Source: Rhizodiscina lignyota | Lineage: Eukaryota; Ascomycota; Dothideomycetes; Aulographales; Rhizodiscinaceae | Assembly (NCBI GenBank): GCA_010015805.1 | Contig: ML978123.1 | Span: 2,170,001-2,234,000 of the forward strand | DNA: 64,000 bases | Direction: 5' to 3' | Part shown: positions 33,766 to 46,454 of the stretch, in pieces | Numbering within the stretch: the first letter of the stretch is position 1 | How the letters are laid out: each line of letters opens with the position of its first letter | The notes under the pieces: generated by a model | The model's database searches: none | Told to the model about the DNA's origin: nothing | What the model saw: only the letters and a program-made list of their open reading frames with translations | Made by a program: the position numbers and the translations under genes

Positions 33766-36700
33766 ATGGATCTCTCCAGATCGGAATACCCAGCCATGCT
33801 GGTCAGTGTTTTCTTGTTTATATGCGAAGCTCCACGCGGCGCTCCCGCTGACAATTTAATTGCAGGCTTCTCTCCAGCCTGTGCAGGCTGTCGAAGTGCT
33901 CAACGACCGTATCAAGCATGTCAGCAGGCTCAATTCGGAGGTCGCAGATTGGCTACAGGTGCGCAAAGATGGATACACTTTGAAGGGTGTGTGCTTATAG
34001 AATGGTAGGAGCGACGTCGCGTCGAGGAGGCATACGCGATGGGCCTGCGAAAATTGGCACAGAAGAAGCCGCCAGATGCAGATTCGGACATGGGGTGAGC
34101 TTGCTGTGCTTGACTGATCGTCCCGCGAGAGCCGGGCTAAGATACATTTAGGATCTTCACCACCCCGTGGCAGAAGCTCGTGAACTCTGCAGAGACACTA
34201 GCGGAATCGCATCACCTCCTCGCGCAGAAAATCGAAGCCGATATCGAGCGACCTTTGCGAAACTTTGCCGGCCAGAATCGAGAGATGCAGGCAATGTCTA
34301 CAATTAGCGGCAATCTGGCGGCTATGGCAAAGGAGGTTGACAACGCGCAGAAAAAGGCAGAGAAGCTTCAGACAAAAGGAGGGAAAGCAGCTACTGAAAA
34401 AGTTGCCAGCGCGGCAGCCGAAGTGGAGAATGCGAATTCTCAATGGGAGTCACAGGCGCCGTTCGTTTTTGAGAAGCTTCAAGCAGTGGACGAGACTCGA
34501 CTGAACTATCTCCGAGACGTCCTCACTCAATTTCAGACACATGAAGTGGACCAGGTTGAGCGCAATCGCATCGGCGCCGAAGATTGCCTGAATGCGCTAC
34601 TTTCAGTTGAGACTGCCGATGAGATTAAGGCATTCCAGATAAGGGCGGTACAAGGGAGGCCGAAGCTCCGAGCTCGCCGTCGCACGCTTCCAGGCAGTTC
34701 ATCATATGCGTCAAATGACATGCCACCACCGCCACTACCATCTCATCCCACAGCGCACGATGACAATGCACTCACCCAAACCCTTTCCCCTCAACCCATG
34801 GGAGAAGATTCCAGCCAAAGATCTGCATCAGGTAGGCTAGAAATAACATTGGTATGGACATTGGAACTAATATGTCGCAGTTGAACGTGAGCGGAGACGC
34901 GGGAGCGGATTTGGTGGACTAAAGAGGCTTGGGACCGTGATCGGGCGGACGCCGAAGAAAGACCGTAAGAAGAGTGTTGATCCGTACGGTAGACCAGAGC
35001 CAGAGCGGAAGTCATCTTCGAACCTTACTTCTGCTTTTGCCTCTTTTGGAAGTCGCGGAAAATCGAGAGGAAATGACAGAGAAATGCCGCCTACAGCGGA
35101 AGAGGAGGAGCCTATGTCACCACCAATGCGAGCGGAGCCCAACAGGAGGGAATCGATAACCGCTGCCGCGGTACAACAGTCGACACAAGCGCCAGAAGCA
35201 AACGGCGTGACTCTCGATTCGGATGAGATTACACCTGCGCCTAGAGTAAATGGCAGTCAAATGCCAAGTTTCAACCAGGAACCCTTGCAGCCAATCAAAG
35301 CCCCTACTTCTCCTTCCGCTGTTGAGGTAAGTTTGATAATCACCTAATGTTGAAAACCATGCTGATAGTATATAGGGCCCTCAAGATGCAGAAGGCTTCA
35401 GCGTTGCACCTCTTGCCACTGATGCTATCACTCAAGCCGAACAGGAAGCAGCTGCGTGAGTGTTTATAAGACAATCTGAGATCTGGGACTAACGATCAGC
35501 ATAGCACGCAAGCAGAGCCGCAATTCAAACTTGACATCAGAAGCTCGCCGATACAGGAAGAAGACTCGGACGCAAAGACTGCCTTTGATAATGTAGCGAA
35601 CACGTTGCGTGCTGTATGTTATTGGTTCTCCCTAAATCTCGCAGTACTAATCCCTTACAGCAAGCAGCTCCTCAGGCGAGAAGACCAGGCACTGTCCGAG
35701 GCCGTAGGGATGTCCGAAACACAATCTTTGTTCCTAATCCTCAGACATTGGATCTATCAGGAACAATGTCACCTGAGGCAGGTCCTTCCTCTGCGCCACT
35801 CCCAGCTTCTCCACCAGCAACGTCTCAAACATCACCGTTTAAGCCAGGCCAGCGCTCGGTTTTCCTTACCGATGATCTAGCAGCGTCCGACACGCAATCT
35901 GTCCGCTCAGGTCGTTCTCTCGCAAGTGCTGCCAGTGGTACTATCAGACATCCAGACCTTCACGGCCCAGGTCTCAACACTTCCATCGTGGAAACCATTA
36001 GTGCTTGGTTTGAACAGGGAAACTTAACGAAAGCACAGGTGTTTGGCGAAGTTGCGCTTGCTTACAATCACCAAGACCTTTCAGCACCTTTTGGATCGGA
36101 AAATATTCGCCTAGACAATTTCTCAGTCTTAGAAAAAGTCGCCCCGAATCCGGCTTTCATAGATCAGATTCCGGACAAACCGGGCTACTACTCTGTCAAC
36201 CTTGCGAGTATAACCAAGACTAGCGTTGCTTTCAAATACCAAGTTCATCACGAATCACCTACTGCGGCCACGAGGCACGCACCGCTCCTACTGACGCCTC
36301 AGTGGAAGGTCGAACCAACGCAAACGTCAGTGATCCTGGCGTATTCCCTCAATCCAGAATTTGCCCTTCCGGAAGGAGTTTCAACCGTGACGCTCGCCAA
36401 TATGGCACTGATCATCCACCTTGATTCTAGTGGTGCAAAGGCCAAGACTGCTCGGGCTGCAAACGGCGGGAACTTTGTGCGTGAACGGTCTGCTGTTTAC
36501 TGGCGCCTCCCAGAAGTCAACCTTACGAAGGATGGACCGGTTCAGCAGCTCCGTGCACGCTTCTTCACAGACGGAGAGGCTAAGCCAGGAGCAGCGGAAG
36601 CCCGATGGGAGATCAGCAATGAACATTCTGTAGCATTAGGGAGTGGCTTGAGTGTTTCGATGTTGGAAACCAAGGATGGCCAGAATCCGGAAAGTGATCC

Positions 36701-36812
36701 ATTTGCGGATGAGGATGCCGGCACACCGGCCGAAGGCGAAAAGGAGGAGGTGTGGAAGGAAGTCTCGAGCGTGAAGCAGATCAAGAGCGGAGCCACTTAC
36801 ACGGCGATATAG
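33766..36812 (+). CDS. SYP1: Muniscin family endocytic adaptor Syp1 (F-BAR and muHD)
   Basis: Eight exons: 33766-33801, 33866-33958, 34009-34094, 34152-34831, 34881-35326, 35376-35455, 35505-35613 and 35661-36812, for 893 residues, all phases consistent. Syp1/FCHO proteins are early clathrin-endocytosis adaptors; the F-BAR domain bends membrane and the C-terminal mu-homology domain binds cargo and Ede1. The F-BAR lies at about 1-270 (starting MDLSRSEYPAMLASLQPVQA, with RRRVEEAYAMGLRKLAQK). A long disordered Ser/Pro/Arg linker follows (about 270-600), carrying basic RRRGSGFGGLKRLG that may bind lipid. The muHD occupies about 630-893, beginning near LNTSIVETISAWFEQG, with EKVAPNPAFIDQIPDKPGYY and ending SGATYTAI. 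Confidence 0.9.
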
Positions 36813-39800
36813 GATATAATATGGCGGAAGGTTTTCATTGCCTCCGTAGAAGTGTGAACATTCTGTATAGCTGCTACCCACTGCTTCTGTCGTTTGTAAA
36901 TACCATTTGCGCCGGACGTGTCCATACTGGCCACTTCCCGCTATCGATGTCATTAATCATCCCCCACTGTACGGTCGCGGGAGAATATCGATCCGCCACT
37001 GACTCCATCTCATAAGTGTATGACGATTAGAATGCCACGTCCCGTCCCTAGTGAGCGCGGGAGCTCTACGGAGTCGACGTTAGACTTTCCACTAGCATTT
37101 CGGAAGTTCCCGCCCTTGCTAGGAATTCGTGCCTGAGAGAGTAAGATGTGCATCTGTCGCTCCGCAGCATGTCTACGCAAAAATTGAACAGTTCGCAAGC
37201 TGCAAGCGAGGCACTCCTCAACGGTGATTCCGAGAGTTGAGTGGCCGACCCGACAACGAAGAGAGTGGCGTGTTCGGAACTTTTGGAAGCTCTCTTGAGC
37301 TTGCAGGTCACTGCACTGGATCCACGTACTGCAGCCGCGTCACAGCTGGCAACAAATTAAATCAATTTCACCAGCGTCCACCGCAATGCCCGACCTTTTC
37401 TTCGGTTTTCAATACGGTCGGCCCGTATCCAGGGCCACAGACACGGGAGGACACCGACTGTTCACCACGCGCAACCACGAGGGTGGCTTTCGTACATGCT
37501 AAATCAAATATGGGGAAGTATCTGTACCTGCTCCTGTACCTGTACCTTTCTATTATGATAGCAAGGGTTCGATTATTAAGTCCCCTTCTCGCTCGCCGTG
37601 GACGTTGACATTTCCGCATATGCAGTGATGCACTGATCGACTCTGCGCAGGCCGTGTCCGCCAATGGCACCCAAATGTGACCTGTCACATTTTCGACCGC
37701 TCGGTCAGGAGTCCAGAGCCTGAACGCTTGGCTGCGAGGGCAGGAGACTATACAGTTAGGTTATGCAGGCCACTTTATTTACCAGATTGTGGTTCGCTAC
37801 TGTCTCAACGTCCAGTATGCAGTGAGGCTTCTGAGCTGTGAATGCACGGCGCAAGTCTCTCCGTGCCTAGAGTTCCTGGAGTAAGAGTTCATCGAGTTGC
37901 TCGATGGCCTTACGTTTTACCGAGATAATAATTCGATGACTTTTGCTGGCGCGCCCAGACGTCTCCTTTCGGAGTCGCCTTGGTACAGCTCGGGGGGCCG
38001 CGTAGATAACCAAACTGGTCGAATATCGTAACGAGCCTACGAAGTGGAAACTCTTCCGGCTCCTTCCTGCGCTCGGTAGTATCACGACGGATCCCAATGG
38101 CTTGTCGCTACTCGATGCCGGTCCGAGTACTCGACAAGAGCGACGGAGGCGAGCCAGCCACTGATGTGGAATCAGCCAGTTCATCTTAATTAGCGGCTCG
38201 TCATGCGAGGACATCTAAGTTTCCAGCTATCCGGGGACCAAGAGCTGCAGATGAGCGCCATTCGCGTTGTCGAATGCGACGCTGCTGCAACAGAGTCCGC
38301 AAACAGTATAACGAAGAGTCGGCTTGGGTCGAATTTATCCTTAGCTGGGAGCCAGTCAGAAGCGCGACAAACCTTAATTTCCGTAAGCGAAGACACGCGT
38401 GCGCTTCCGGGTTGACATCAGAAACAGGCCATCGAATTCCCTCTCGTGAAACCCAAGGCGATGGTGGTTTGCCTCGAATCGGCCCTATTTCTCATCCCAT
38501 ACATGGGGTAGACGGTAATACGGCCCGCAATGCCGCCTCTAGAAGCACCGCTTGATTTGGACCCTGTCGCTCATCCTTTCTGCCCCAGGTCTCAGATGGA
38601 CGAGCATCGTCATGTCCCTGTCCCCCCTGTCCAATTCGTTCTGGGGCGCTCTCAAACAAACATGCTTCTCCCGACCTCCGCATGCTCAGGCGCGCTCCTC
38701 GAGTCTCGGAGTTCTTGCGGCCCAATTTTCTGCGCGCTTTGGACACTGAAAAACACTCGAAAACTGACTCTCCGACTCTCGTGCCCCACAGTCGACCGCG
38801 ACTCAGTGTGCAAATCCTCCTCCGATCACATCCAAGGCTACCGTATGCACGCAAGAACTGCCCCCCACGCGGGCACGTTCCCGTCCTTCTAGGGCACACC
38901 CTAAAACCTTCGAGCTCTGGCTCTCCGTCTCCTCGCCGGCGGGCGCTCGCGTCTCATGCGTGCCGTTAGACGGGCTTGCCCCGCGTCTAACCTTGCGCCG
39001 CTGCGCGTGCTCATCCCAACCACACCTAATGTGCATGCGTCAACTCACGGCTCGTGTGCTGCACAGTTCTTCATCTAGTTAAGCGTCTCGACCGGCAAGC
39101 GTAACCGTTGCCAGCCCACTCGACGTCCTGCTTTGGAGCCTGGTGCAAATGGCTGCGGTGGAGAAAGCCTTCGCTGACCGGGCTCCTCGACTTGCGATAC
39201 GCACCCCAGGATTGCTAACATGCTTGCAGGCGAGCAGCACCCAGGGTCAAGGGCAGGGTACGCACGGCGCTGCCAATCCCTCTCCACTTTGCGCGTCCAA
39301 GCTTGGCGCCACAAAATGGAGAGTGGACAGGATAGATCCCTCCTCCATCTTGCATGTCCGCAGCAAGGGTCCTGGTCCCTGCGATGGGGGTGCCGTTGAT
39401 GGTCACTGCAAGTGCCTCCTGGTACGTATAGCCGTACCAGTACACAGGTACACTCGTACTGCGGGAGTGGCAGGACAATTGGCAGTCCTTGCCCTCGGAT
39501 TCGCTCGACATCCTGTTGATGTCTTTCGAAAAGTGGAATGACACGAACCAGAATCAGGAGACACAAATAGGCGGCGGTACGAGTTCCATTTTTGAGCTTA
39601 CGACAAGCCAAAGGTATGACTTCATACCACACGACGTGCCTCATCAACGTGCATCAAATAGTAGTCTTTGTCTGCGCGTGAGATTAAATTCTCCGACAAC
39701 AGGTAATACGTCGCAAAATTGGCTCAAGTCAAGGCATGAAGACCGAGAGCCGTGGCCCAAAAATTATGTGTCCCTAATTTGTCGTTGGTTGGGGATAACA

Positions 39801-40773
39801 AGTACCGCAAAGCGCCGACGTATGTGGCCCTCTGGTTGTACCATCTGTCCGGGTCGCCGTATGCCTGCGAACTGCCACATAGGTCCCACAAAAGGAGGGA
39901 ACGTGAAACTTAAGGAAGTGTCCGGGAAAATCAAGGCCTTGACTTCTGTACCGTCGCGGTATTGTTCGCGGACTCCGCTCACCGACAGCGGTGGCAAAAT
40001 ATGGCATGCAAGCCATCATCCACACTGACGTCTGACTTACCCGTCGCTGTGGGACACCACTTGCGCGGCGCGCAGATGCTTGAAAAAATTGTGCTACTCA
40101 GGATATATCGCCGTTCTTCGGTTTCGTGGAAGTATTGGAACGAATCGGGTCTATTGAAGGCCGTTACACAGATCGAGAGGTCATACGTTACACCAAGTCT
40201 GAGACACTCGAAGCTCACATCGGCAATGGGACCGAAATCATCATTCAAGCGCGTGATGGGTTTGATAATTTTGAGCGGTGAAGCAATCGCGATTGGCGAT
40301 TGCAAGTCAAAGATCAATTCACTAAACCTATCCCAAAAGCTCGTAGCTTGACTCGGAACGCCTCGAGATAGTGATGCCTCGAGGCATGATGAGCCCTACT
40401 CCAAGAAAATGCAGTGCTTGACGAGAGCAACAACGAATCGTCAAAAAGTCGTTACTGTCTGGTTATCCAGTTCCAGGTTTTCACATAGTTCCGCCGACGC
40501 TGAGAATAAGACAAATGCCAGCCCTTTTTTCCATCAGTCCGTCCTGTCCTGTGCGCGCCAAATGATATGCTGCTCGTCGAAGTGTTGCAATAAAGAGGTC
40601 GCGGAGAAGATGAAAGTCGGCCGTCATTTGCTTTGAAGTGACAATGTTCCGCCATAGCAATCTGCGCTGTGGAAATGAGAGCTTCGCCGCCGTGCGTAGT
40701 ATAAGAATCCTCGCTTGTGCCCATTGCCGTCGTATGCATGCCTCGTTTGCTGCTGAGGATCTCCAAGCCAAGC
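36813..40773. other. Gene-poor region
   Basis: About 4 kb with no complete gene I can support. Short frames overlap on both strands through 37.0-39.6 kb. At 40,084-40,281 (+) an uninterrupted stretch of about 65 codons has coding-like composition (contains FFGFVEVLERIGSIEGRYTD) but no start codon or partner exon. The tract 37,527-37,550 is a small CTGTACCTG-like repeat. Confidence 0.35.
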
Positions 40774-42586
40774 TCATGTGATCAAGAAGTCCCAACCCTT
40801 GCTCTGAATGATACCCTCCCAATCCCAGCTGCTCTCATCTCCAGAGTCCATAAGTTCCCACACGCAGTCAACGATCTGCCTCGCGTATTTGATATTTCCC
40901 AAGTTGGAGTACGCCTGTAGCTGATCGAATGCGCTCCGGATTTCAGGCCTGTGATCCGGTGAGAATGCCGCACAGCCGAGCAAGAACGTCGGCATTAGCA
41001 TTATACTCTGAGTCGACGAGTCACTAGGAAGCTCTCGGAGATACTGCAATCCAACCTCGACCGCCTCATTGATAGTCTCACTCGGTGTAGACGGCATTAC
41101 CGTACGCTGGAGATAAATCCAGGTACATTGCCGGTAGAGCATGCTTGCTATCCAGCGAGAAGTGTCGGGCGTTTGGATGCAGACCCATTCACGGATGCTG
41201 ACATCAATCTCGCGGGCGTCATTCAAGATGGTAAAGTCGACGTAAGGCTGGCGCCCTTGTGTGCGTCGTTCTCGAATTCGATCACGTAGCTTTCTGATCC
41301 TTGAAATGCAACCGAAAAGTCCGTCTACAACGCCGAGGAAGGCACCGGCTTCGGGCTGTATCATGAACTGTGGAAGATGGAAGTCATCCATCATCAGCAC
41401 TGACCGGTGATCGACTTTAGTGACGCTGTTGCACACGTCGTGGTATATGAAGAACTCAAATAGGAAGCTCTGAAACTCCGGATTGGAAGCCTTCTGCGAC
41501 AGGACAAGATGACGAGCAGCGTTCAAGTGAGGACAGTACGTCCCCTCAAGTTCACCTGCGCAAATACTCTTCAGACAAAGAACCAGTGTCTGCGCAATGG
41601 TTGGATCATCGATCAACGCGGATTTCTCACCGCTGACCGTGACAGCCATGGCACCATTCGTGCGGAGATGATTGACAGCTTTGTCGAAGTGGTGAAATTG
41701 CCTTTCTTCGAATTGTGGGTTGGGTTCGCGAGCCATTAAGTGGGAGCCAGAAAGACAGAGGAGCGAATGCATGAGTCCGCGGTGGGCCGTAGCCATCGGC
41801 AAAAGGATCTGGGTCCACGGATTCTGCTTGTCGGTGAACAAGCTTAGGACTCTGCTGACATGGAGATTGAAGTGGTCAAAGAAGAACCAGTCAAGGTCCG
41901 TCTCGATGCCCTCGATCAAGGCAGGGAGCTCCTTTGGCTTCTCTATGCTGAATCTTCGGCCTAAGATGTACGTGAGTACAAACACTGCGAGCGGACTGTG
42001 GCCATCAGATATACCTTTCATTGCTCTTTGTTTCCCGCTCTGCCAATAGTCCTTCGGCGGATATCCCTCACAGTGAACATTATTCTTCTGGCAGTGGAGG
42101 CCTAGTTATGCATAGTTAGTGAACAATACATGTACATAATGACGACCGGCATGATTTAAATGGGCGCATACATGCGGGCTTCGTCTCGTCACACTTCTTC
42201 TTGCGTCTTCTGCATGTAATGCAACCTGTCTTTGATCGACCCTTGAGCGTTTTGGAGATGGAATTTGGTGGCTCCTTTGGATGTTTTCTTGGTCTACCGC
42301 GAGGTCTCTTGATTAAGGTCTGATCATCGTTGTGCTCCATGTCTTCCTCGTCTGGTGGCGATGGCAATGGCTTCTGGTCCAGTTCATCCTCCTCCTCCAC
42401 TTCCTCGATCTTCGGGATGACATCTCTCTCGTGTTCCGTGGGACTCTCCATCATATGGACGCTGAAGCATAACCGCGTTGCAGTCCTGGGCGACTCGCTG
42501 GATGCAGCTGTCGACTGAGGCGAGGAACTGTCGCTCATATCGCTATGGGCAAGCGGCAGCGCTGGCCCGTAAACCAAGGCGGCCAT
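40774..42586 (-). CDS. Zn2Cys6 transcription factor with AT-hook
   Basis: Exons 42586-42172, 42101-42015 and 41960-40774 give 562 residues. The Zn2Cys6 domain (residues about 128-155) is split by the first intron: GCITCRRRKKKCDETKPAC supplies four cysteines and LHCQKNNVHCEGYPP the last two. An AT-hook (KRPRGRPRKHP) precedes it, a combination used for DNA binding in fungal regulators. The remainder fits the fungal-specific DUF3468-type region (ELPALIEGIETDLDWFFFDHF, FTDKQNPWTQILLPMA, DFLIT end). The second 54-nt intron is a multiple of three and stop-free, so the retained form also encodes protein. Neighbouring non-coding DNA offers no target gene; regulated process unknown. Confidence 0.8.
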
Positions 42587-45500
42587 GAGAGGTTGAGAGA
42601 TATTCACTGCCTTGATGGCTAATTGAGCGTTGCTTCCTCAAGCATCTGTAGCCGAGTGTCGGAGGGATCTGGGAGCGTTGTCTTCGGTGTTGGTGAAGAG
42701 GAATCGTCTACACCTGGATTTCATGGAGAAAAATGATCGTCGACTCCTAATGCATCGAGGCGGGGACCGGAAAGTCGGAGGGTCCTCTTACAGTGCAACA
42801 AGAATTTCCGACGACTTTGAATGTATTTGAGCGCGGATGGCCTTCCTATCAAATCGTGTGCCCGCCGCAATTGAATGTTCTTGGGACTCGATTCGTAGGC
42901 AGTGCGGAGAAGATTGGCTTACAATCGATTGGGGCACCGATCAGTGATAAATGGAGGACTAGAGTGGAGAGCGCGGGGGGCCACCGCTTACTGCTAGCGA
43001 ACGCTGTCTAACGCCATCTGCAATGGTCAGGGAGCAGGGTGCATTGTTGGAGCGGCATCCTGCCTGCAACCTGACACTGCAAGCTTCAAACCTCCTACCG
43101 TAGTCAGAATTTTGTGCCTAGGTACCTCTCTCTCGGGTCACGCTGCTGGCGAGGTCAGCGTGCTCCGAAGGCCGTTGTTACTAGATACAGTCACCCCGGG
43201 TAATATTGCGGAGTTCAAACCCTTTGAGCTGCATTCACGTCTCTTCTAGACTCTGCCATGTTCAGATGAAATCCCGAAGGCGTCTGCATCGTCCAAAAGG
43301 ACTCGTGATTGTGTAGGGAGTAAATTTGTACCAGTACCTCAACGCCCGCCCCCCGGCATGAGGCGGCTTAGACCGTTGCGCTCAGTTCGACAGGATCATC
43401 CCAGGAAAAGTGCCATTCCTTTGGGAATTCGATCGCAGGATGCTGCAAAGCAGAATTGAAGCGGAAGGCTAGCTGGCCGTTGTTGATTGGCTGGGCAGGA
43501 TTACCCCGGCTTTGAACAATCATCATCAAAGCTTGCCATGTCTGATCCCGAAAACATGGGCGTTGATCGACAGCGCGATAGACTTGGTCTCCGTTCTCGA
43601 CGGCCGTGCGTTTTTTGACGACCGGCGGGAAAGCTAAGCGGCGCCTGGCATCGCCCTTTTTCGAACACGTGAGTTAAGGCGGCAGAACACGAGAGCGAGA
43701 CGAATCTCATATAGCCGGAGATCTTCTTTGGACGTCGGCAGCTCCCTAGACTGATGAGACCCTCTCCTCCCTGCTCAGGGTGTGCGGAGGGAGCTAGCTT
43801 CAGGCTGGTCTCGTGGATGGCCTTCGCCCTTTGCAATATATTATTGGATGGTGAGACGTGCCTTTACTTGCATATTCATACCGTGCTTCGGGGGAGGTCG
43901 AGCCGCTCTGACTCGCGCCATGCAGTCGTAGTGGCTTGTGGCGTACTTGGATTATGAAGTTGCTCACGATGTTTCGGCTCACCTCCTCACCGATTCACGT
44001 CCAGCACTCGCTTGTCCCTGCTTTCGCCCTTTGGAGATGCGATTTGCGTGAGATGTTAAGGGTCTGTGAAAGGATGCGAGCGGAGGTATGCACGCCAAGG
44101 TGTGGCGGCTGCACTCCAGAGTGGGCCAAAGTGTGAGCGGTCGCCTCAACGTTATGTTCTTAACCATGTGCTTTGTGCATCGATTTGCAATAGACAATGA
44201 CGATCAGACGGGCAGGACATGTTTCAGGGTAAGTGCTGCTAGGTGCCGTCGCCGAAAAGGTCGCAGCGGTGGGGAAGCGTTCGCGATGCCCTGATGTACT
44301 TCAAGGGTCGCAGCTGCAAATCACATTGAAATTCCCGATCCTGGTGTTCTCCACAGCCGATGGTTGGCAAAACGGCGAAGAACAAGGGGTGCAGAAAACG
44401 GTCGTGACCTCCGGGCCATTCAAAGCTTGATACAGCAAGGCCTCCTTCCTGGACAGGGCCTTGATTTCGAGATCGTCACTGAAAATACCTGCGAGGTGAG
44501 AGCCTTCCGGCTTTGGGCAACCGTATGCAGGTCGTAGAAGATGCAGAGTGTCTCAATTCCTGCCAGACTCCATTGGGTCAAGAAATTGGAGATTCTGTCG
44601 AAGTGGCTTGGTCTGCGAACCTCTGCAAGCCTTGACCTGCTTGACCAGGAACAAGCGAGGCGAGCCTGGAACGCGTCATCGATTATCTCCGAATTTCTGG
44701 AATTGCAGAGGCGTACAGTATCTTGCGAGCGTAGGAAATTCATTGTCCGTTGGCTATAAACGTTCAGGGAAACAGATAGTGAATACGGCTTCTGCGTGTG
44801 AGATACAGGTTACCGACACGGGCCGGCCCTGCCTTTCTCCCCGAGTCGACCGATTTCAACCTCCTGGACAGCCTCAACATGGGGTGCCAAAGTCCAGGCA
44901 ACGCTGCGCCGGAGTACCAAACCCGCGTAATGGGATTCCAAAGGCACGAGGGTGTTGATACCGCCTCGCTACTGGGCTTGAGCTCGCCTCCGACACAGCT
45001 GATGGAGGGGTGGAGAAGACCAAACCGGTATTCTCAAGGAACGGCTGCGAACGCCGTTGCCCTCTTCCTCTCTACAATGCCTTACTGATGGGCCAAGCCT
45101 CGCCTTCAAATGTTAGCGATGGAGGGGAGGGACTTCTGCTGACTGGTAAGCTAGTCGAGATATCCTTGTTACTTATTCGTCCCAAATGTCTCACAGAACT
45201 CCAGCTCACTGGCGGGATTCGGATCAGGCTCGGTTTCGTTTTACGAACGCGCGACGCAAATGGACATCATCCCATGGCTACCTCCGACTTGTCGCATCGA
45301 CTCGAATAGCAACTCCAACGCAGCGTACTTCGTTGTCGGTCAAGGTGGCAATAGAACGAGTATCGTAATCTAAGGTGTGAGGTAAATTATTCTTGTCTAT
45401 CGTCCTGTCTATGCTACGTCCTGGCTTGATCAAAATATTGCAGGCAGTAACTCATCAGGGAGCCCACACCTCTTATGGTTGCCCGAGTTAGAATGACATG

Positions 45501-46454
45501 CCCAAAGAGGGCTAGAAAGAGCCAGAATAGGACAAGTGAGCACAATTAAGGAAATTGGACAGCAGTGGTGAAAAGATAATTTGAACTCGGTTCAGAACGA
45601 TGTTTGCGACAAATTTAGTAAAGCTGCAACGGAGCGTGGCGACCACGCACTCCGACGGTTGCACAGCAGCGACGCATCATTTCACGGCGGTGATACAGAT
45701 GCACAAGAGCAGTTTCAAAAGTGAATCTGAGTACAAGAAGAAATAACGCAAAGGCGCGTCTGGAGCAGTCACGTGCTCAAGGCAAAGGTCGCTTCCCACG
45801 GACGTCTCCATGAGGTTTAAGAGTTATGAATGAAGCATCGAGCAGTCGCAGGAACAGTAATCGAACGAGTATTGGAGCGTTTGGTATCACAAGATCTTCG
45901 GGTATCGATTGGAGGCCGCAGAAGGGCATTCGTGTACCTGCATACAGCCGCTGCTGCTGTGGCACAGCGTGGGTTTGCTGGCAGGGAGGCTGCGAGATGG
46001 CTGGCATAGAACATCTGAAGAGTTCTCGAAGGATTCTCGAAAGACCATTATACCAGACTCACCAGACCTTATCAAGTCGAAGCCATATCTTCACTCTTGA
46101 GGTGGATTGAGGCACGCGCGCTGCAAGCGGTGACGTGGCGGTGCGGTGCGGTGGCGAATATCACTTCAGTGAAGGCAGTCGCGCGTTTGAAGGGAAATTA
46201 GATTTGGTCGCCCTCCGCGCAAACAACACACCTTCACCGCCTTAAGGCCCGCACTTCTGCCGTGCTGCGTAGGTAGCTCTTAAGCTTTGCTTTTCTTCAA
46301 TCCTCCACCTCTTTTCCTTCTCTCTTCACCACACTCCTTCCCACGCTTCTTGCGCACCACTCACTCTTTCTTTGCACAAACAGCCACCACACTCTCTCTC
46401 ACACTCTCTCACTTCTCGCTTGACGTTTGTCTTCAAACAGGAGCAAACGTCAAG
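42587..46454. other. Gene-poor region with coding-like remnants
   Basis: About 3.9 kb without an intact gene I can name. It holds the upstream region of the zinc-cluster gene, an interrupted frame at 44.3-44.8 kb listed separately, and, from about 46,270 to 46,440, a CT-rich leader (repeated CTCTCTC/CACTC) of the next gene. A GGTACC/CCTAGG-type motif occurs near 43,118-43,126. Confidence 0.35.
44343..44759 (+). pseudogene. Coding-like frame with one in-frame TAG
   Basis: One frame stays open for about 64 codons up to TAG at 44535-44537 (containing AIQSLIQQGLLPGQGLDFEI), then continues for 73 more to the stop at 44757-44759 (containing VKKLEILSKWLGLRTSASLD and LLDQEQARRAWNASSIISEF). Composition after the stop is strongly protein-like, and the two halves share a frame. 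The second half vaguely resembles HeLo-type N-terminal domains of fungal incompatibility-related proteins, but the likeness is weak. It may be a decayed gene, or part of a spliced gene whose other exons I could not find. Confidence 0.3.

Noticed and set aside
40084-40281. 65-codon open stretch without a start codon
   Set aside because: Composition looks coding but I found no splice partner or family; kept only as a note in the region entry.
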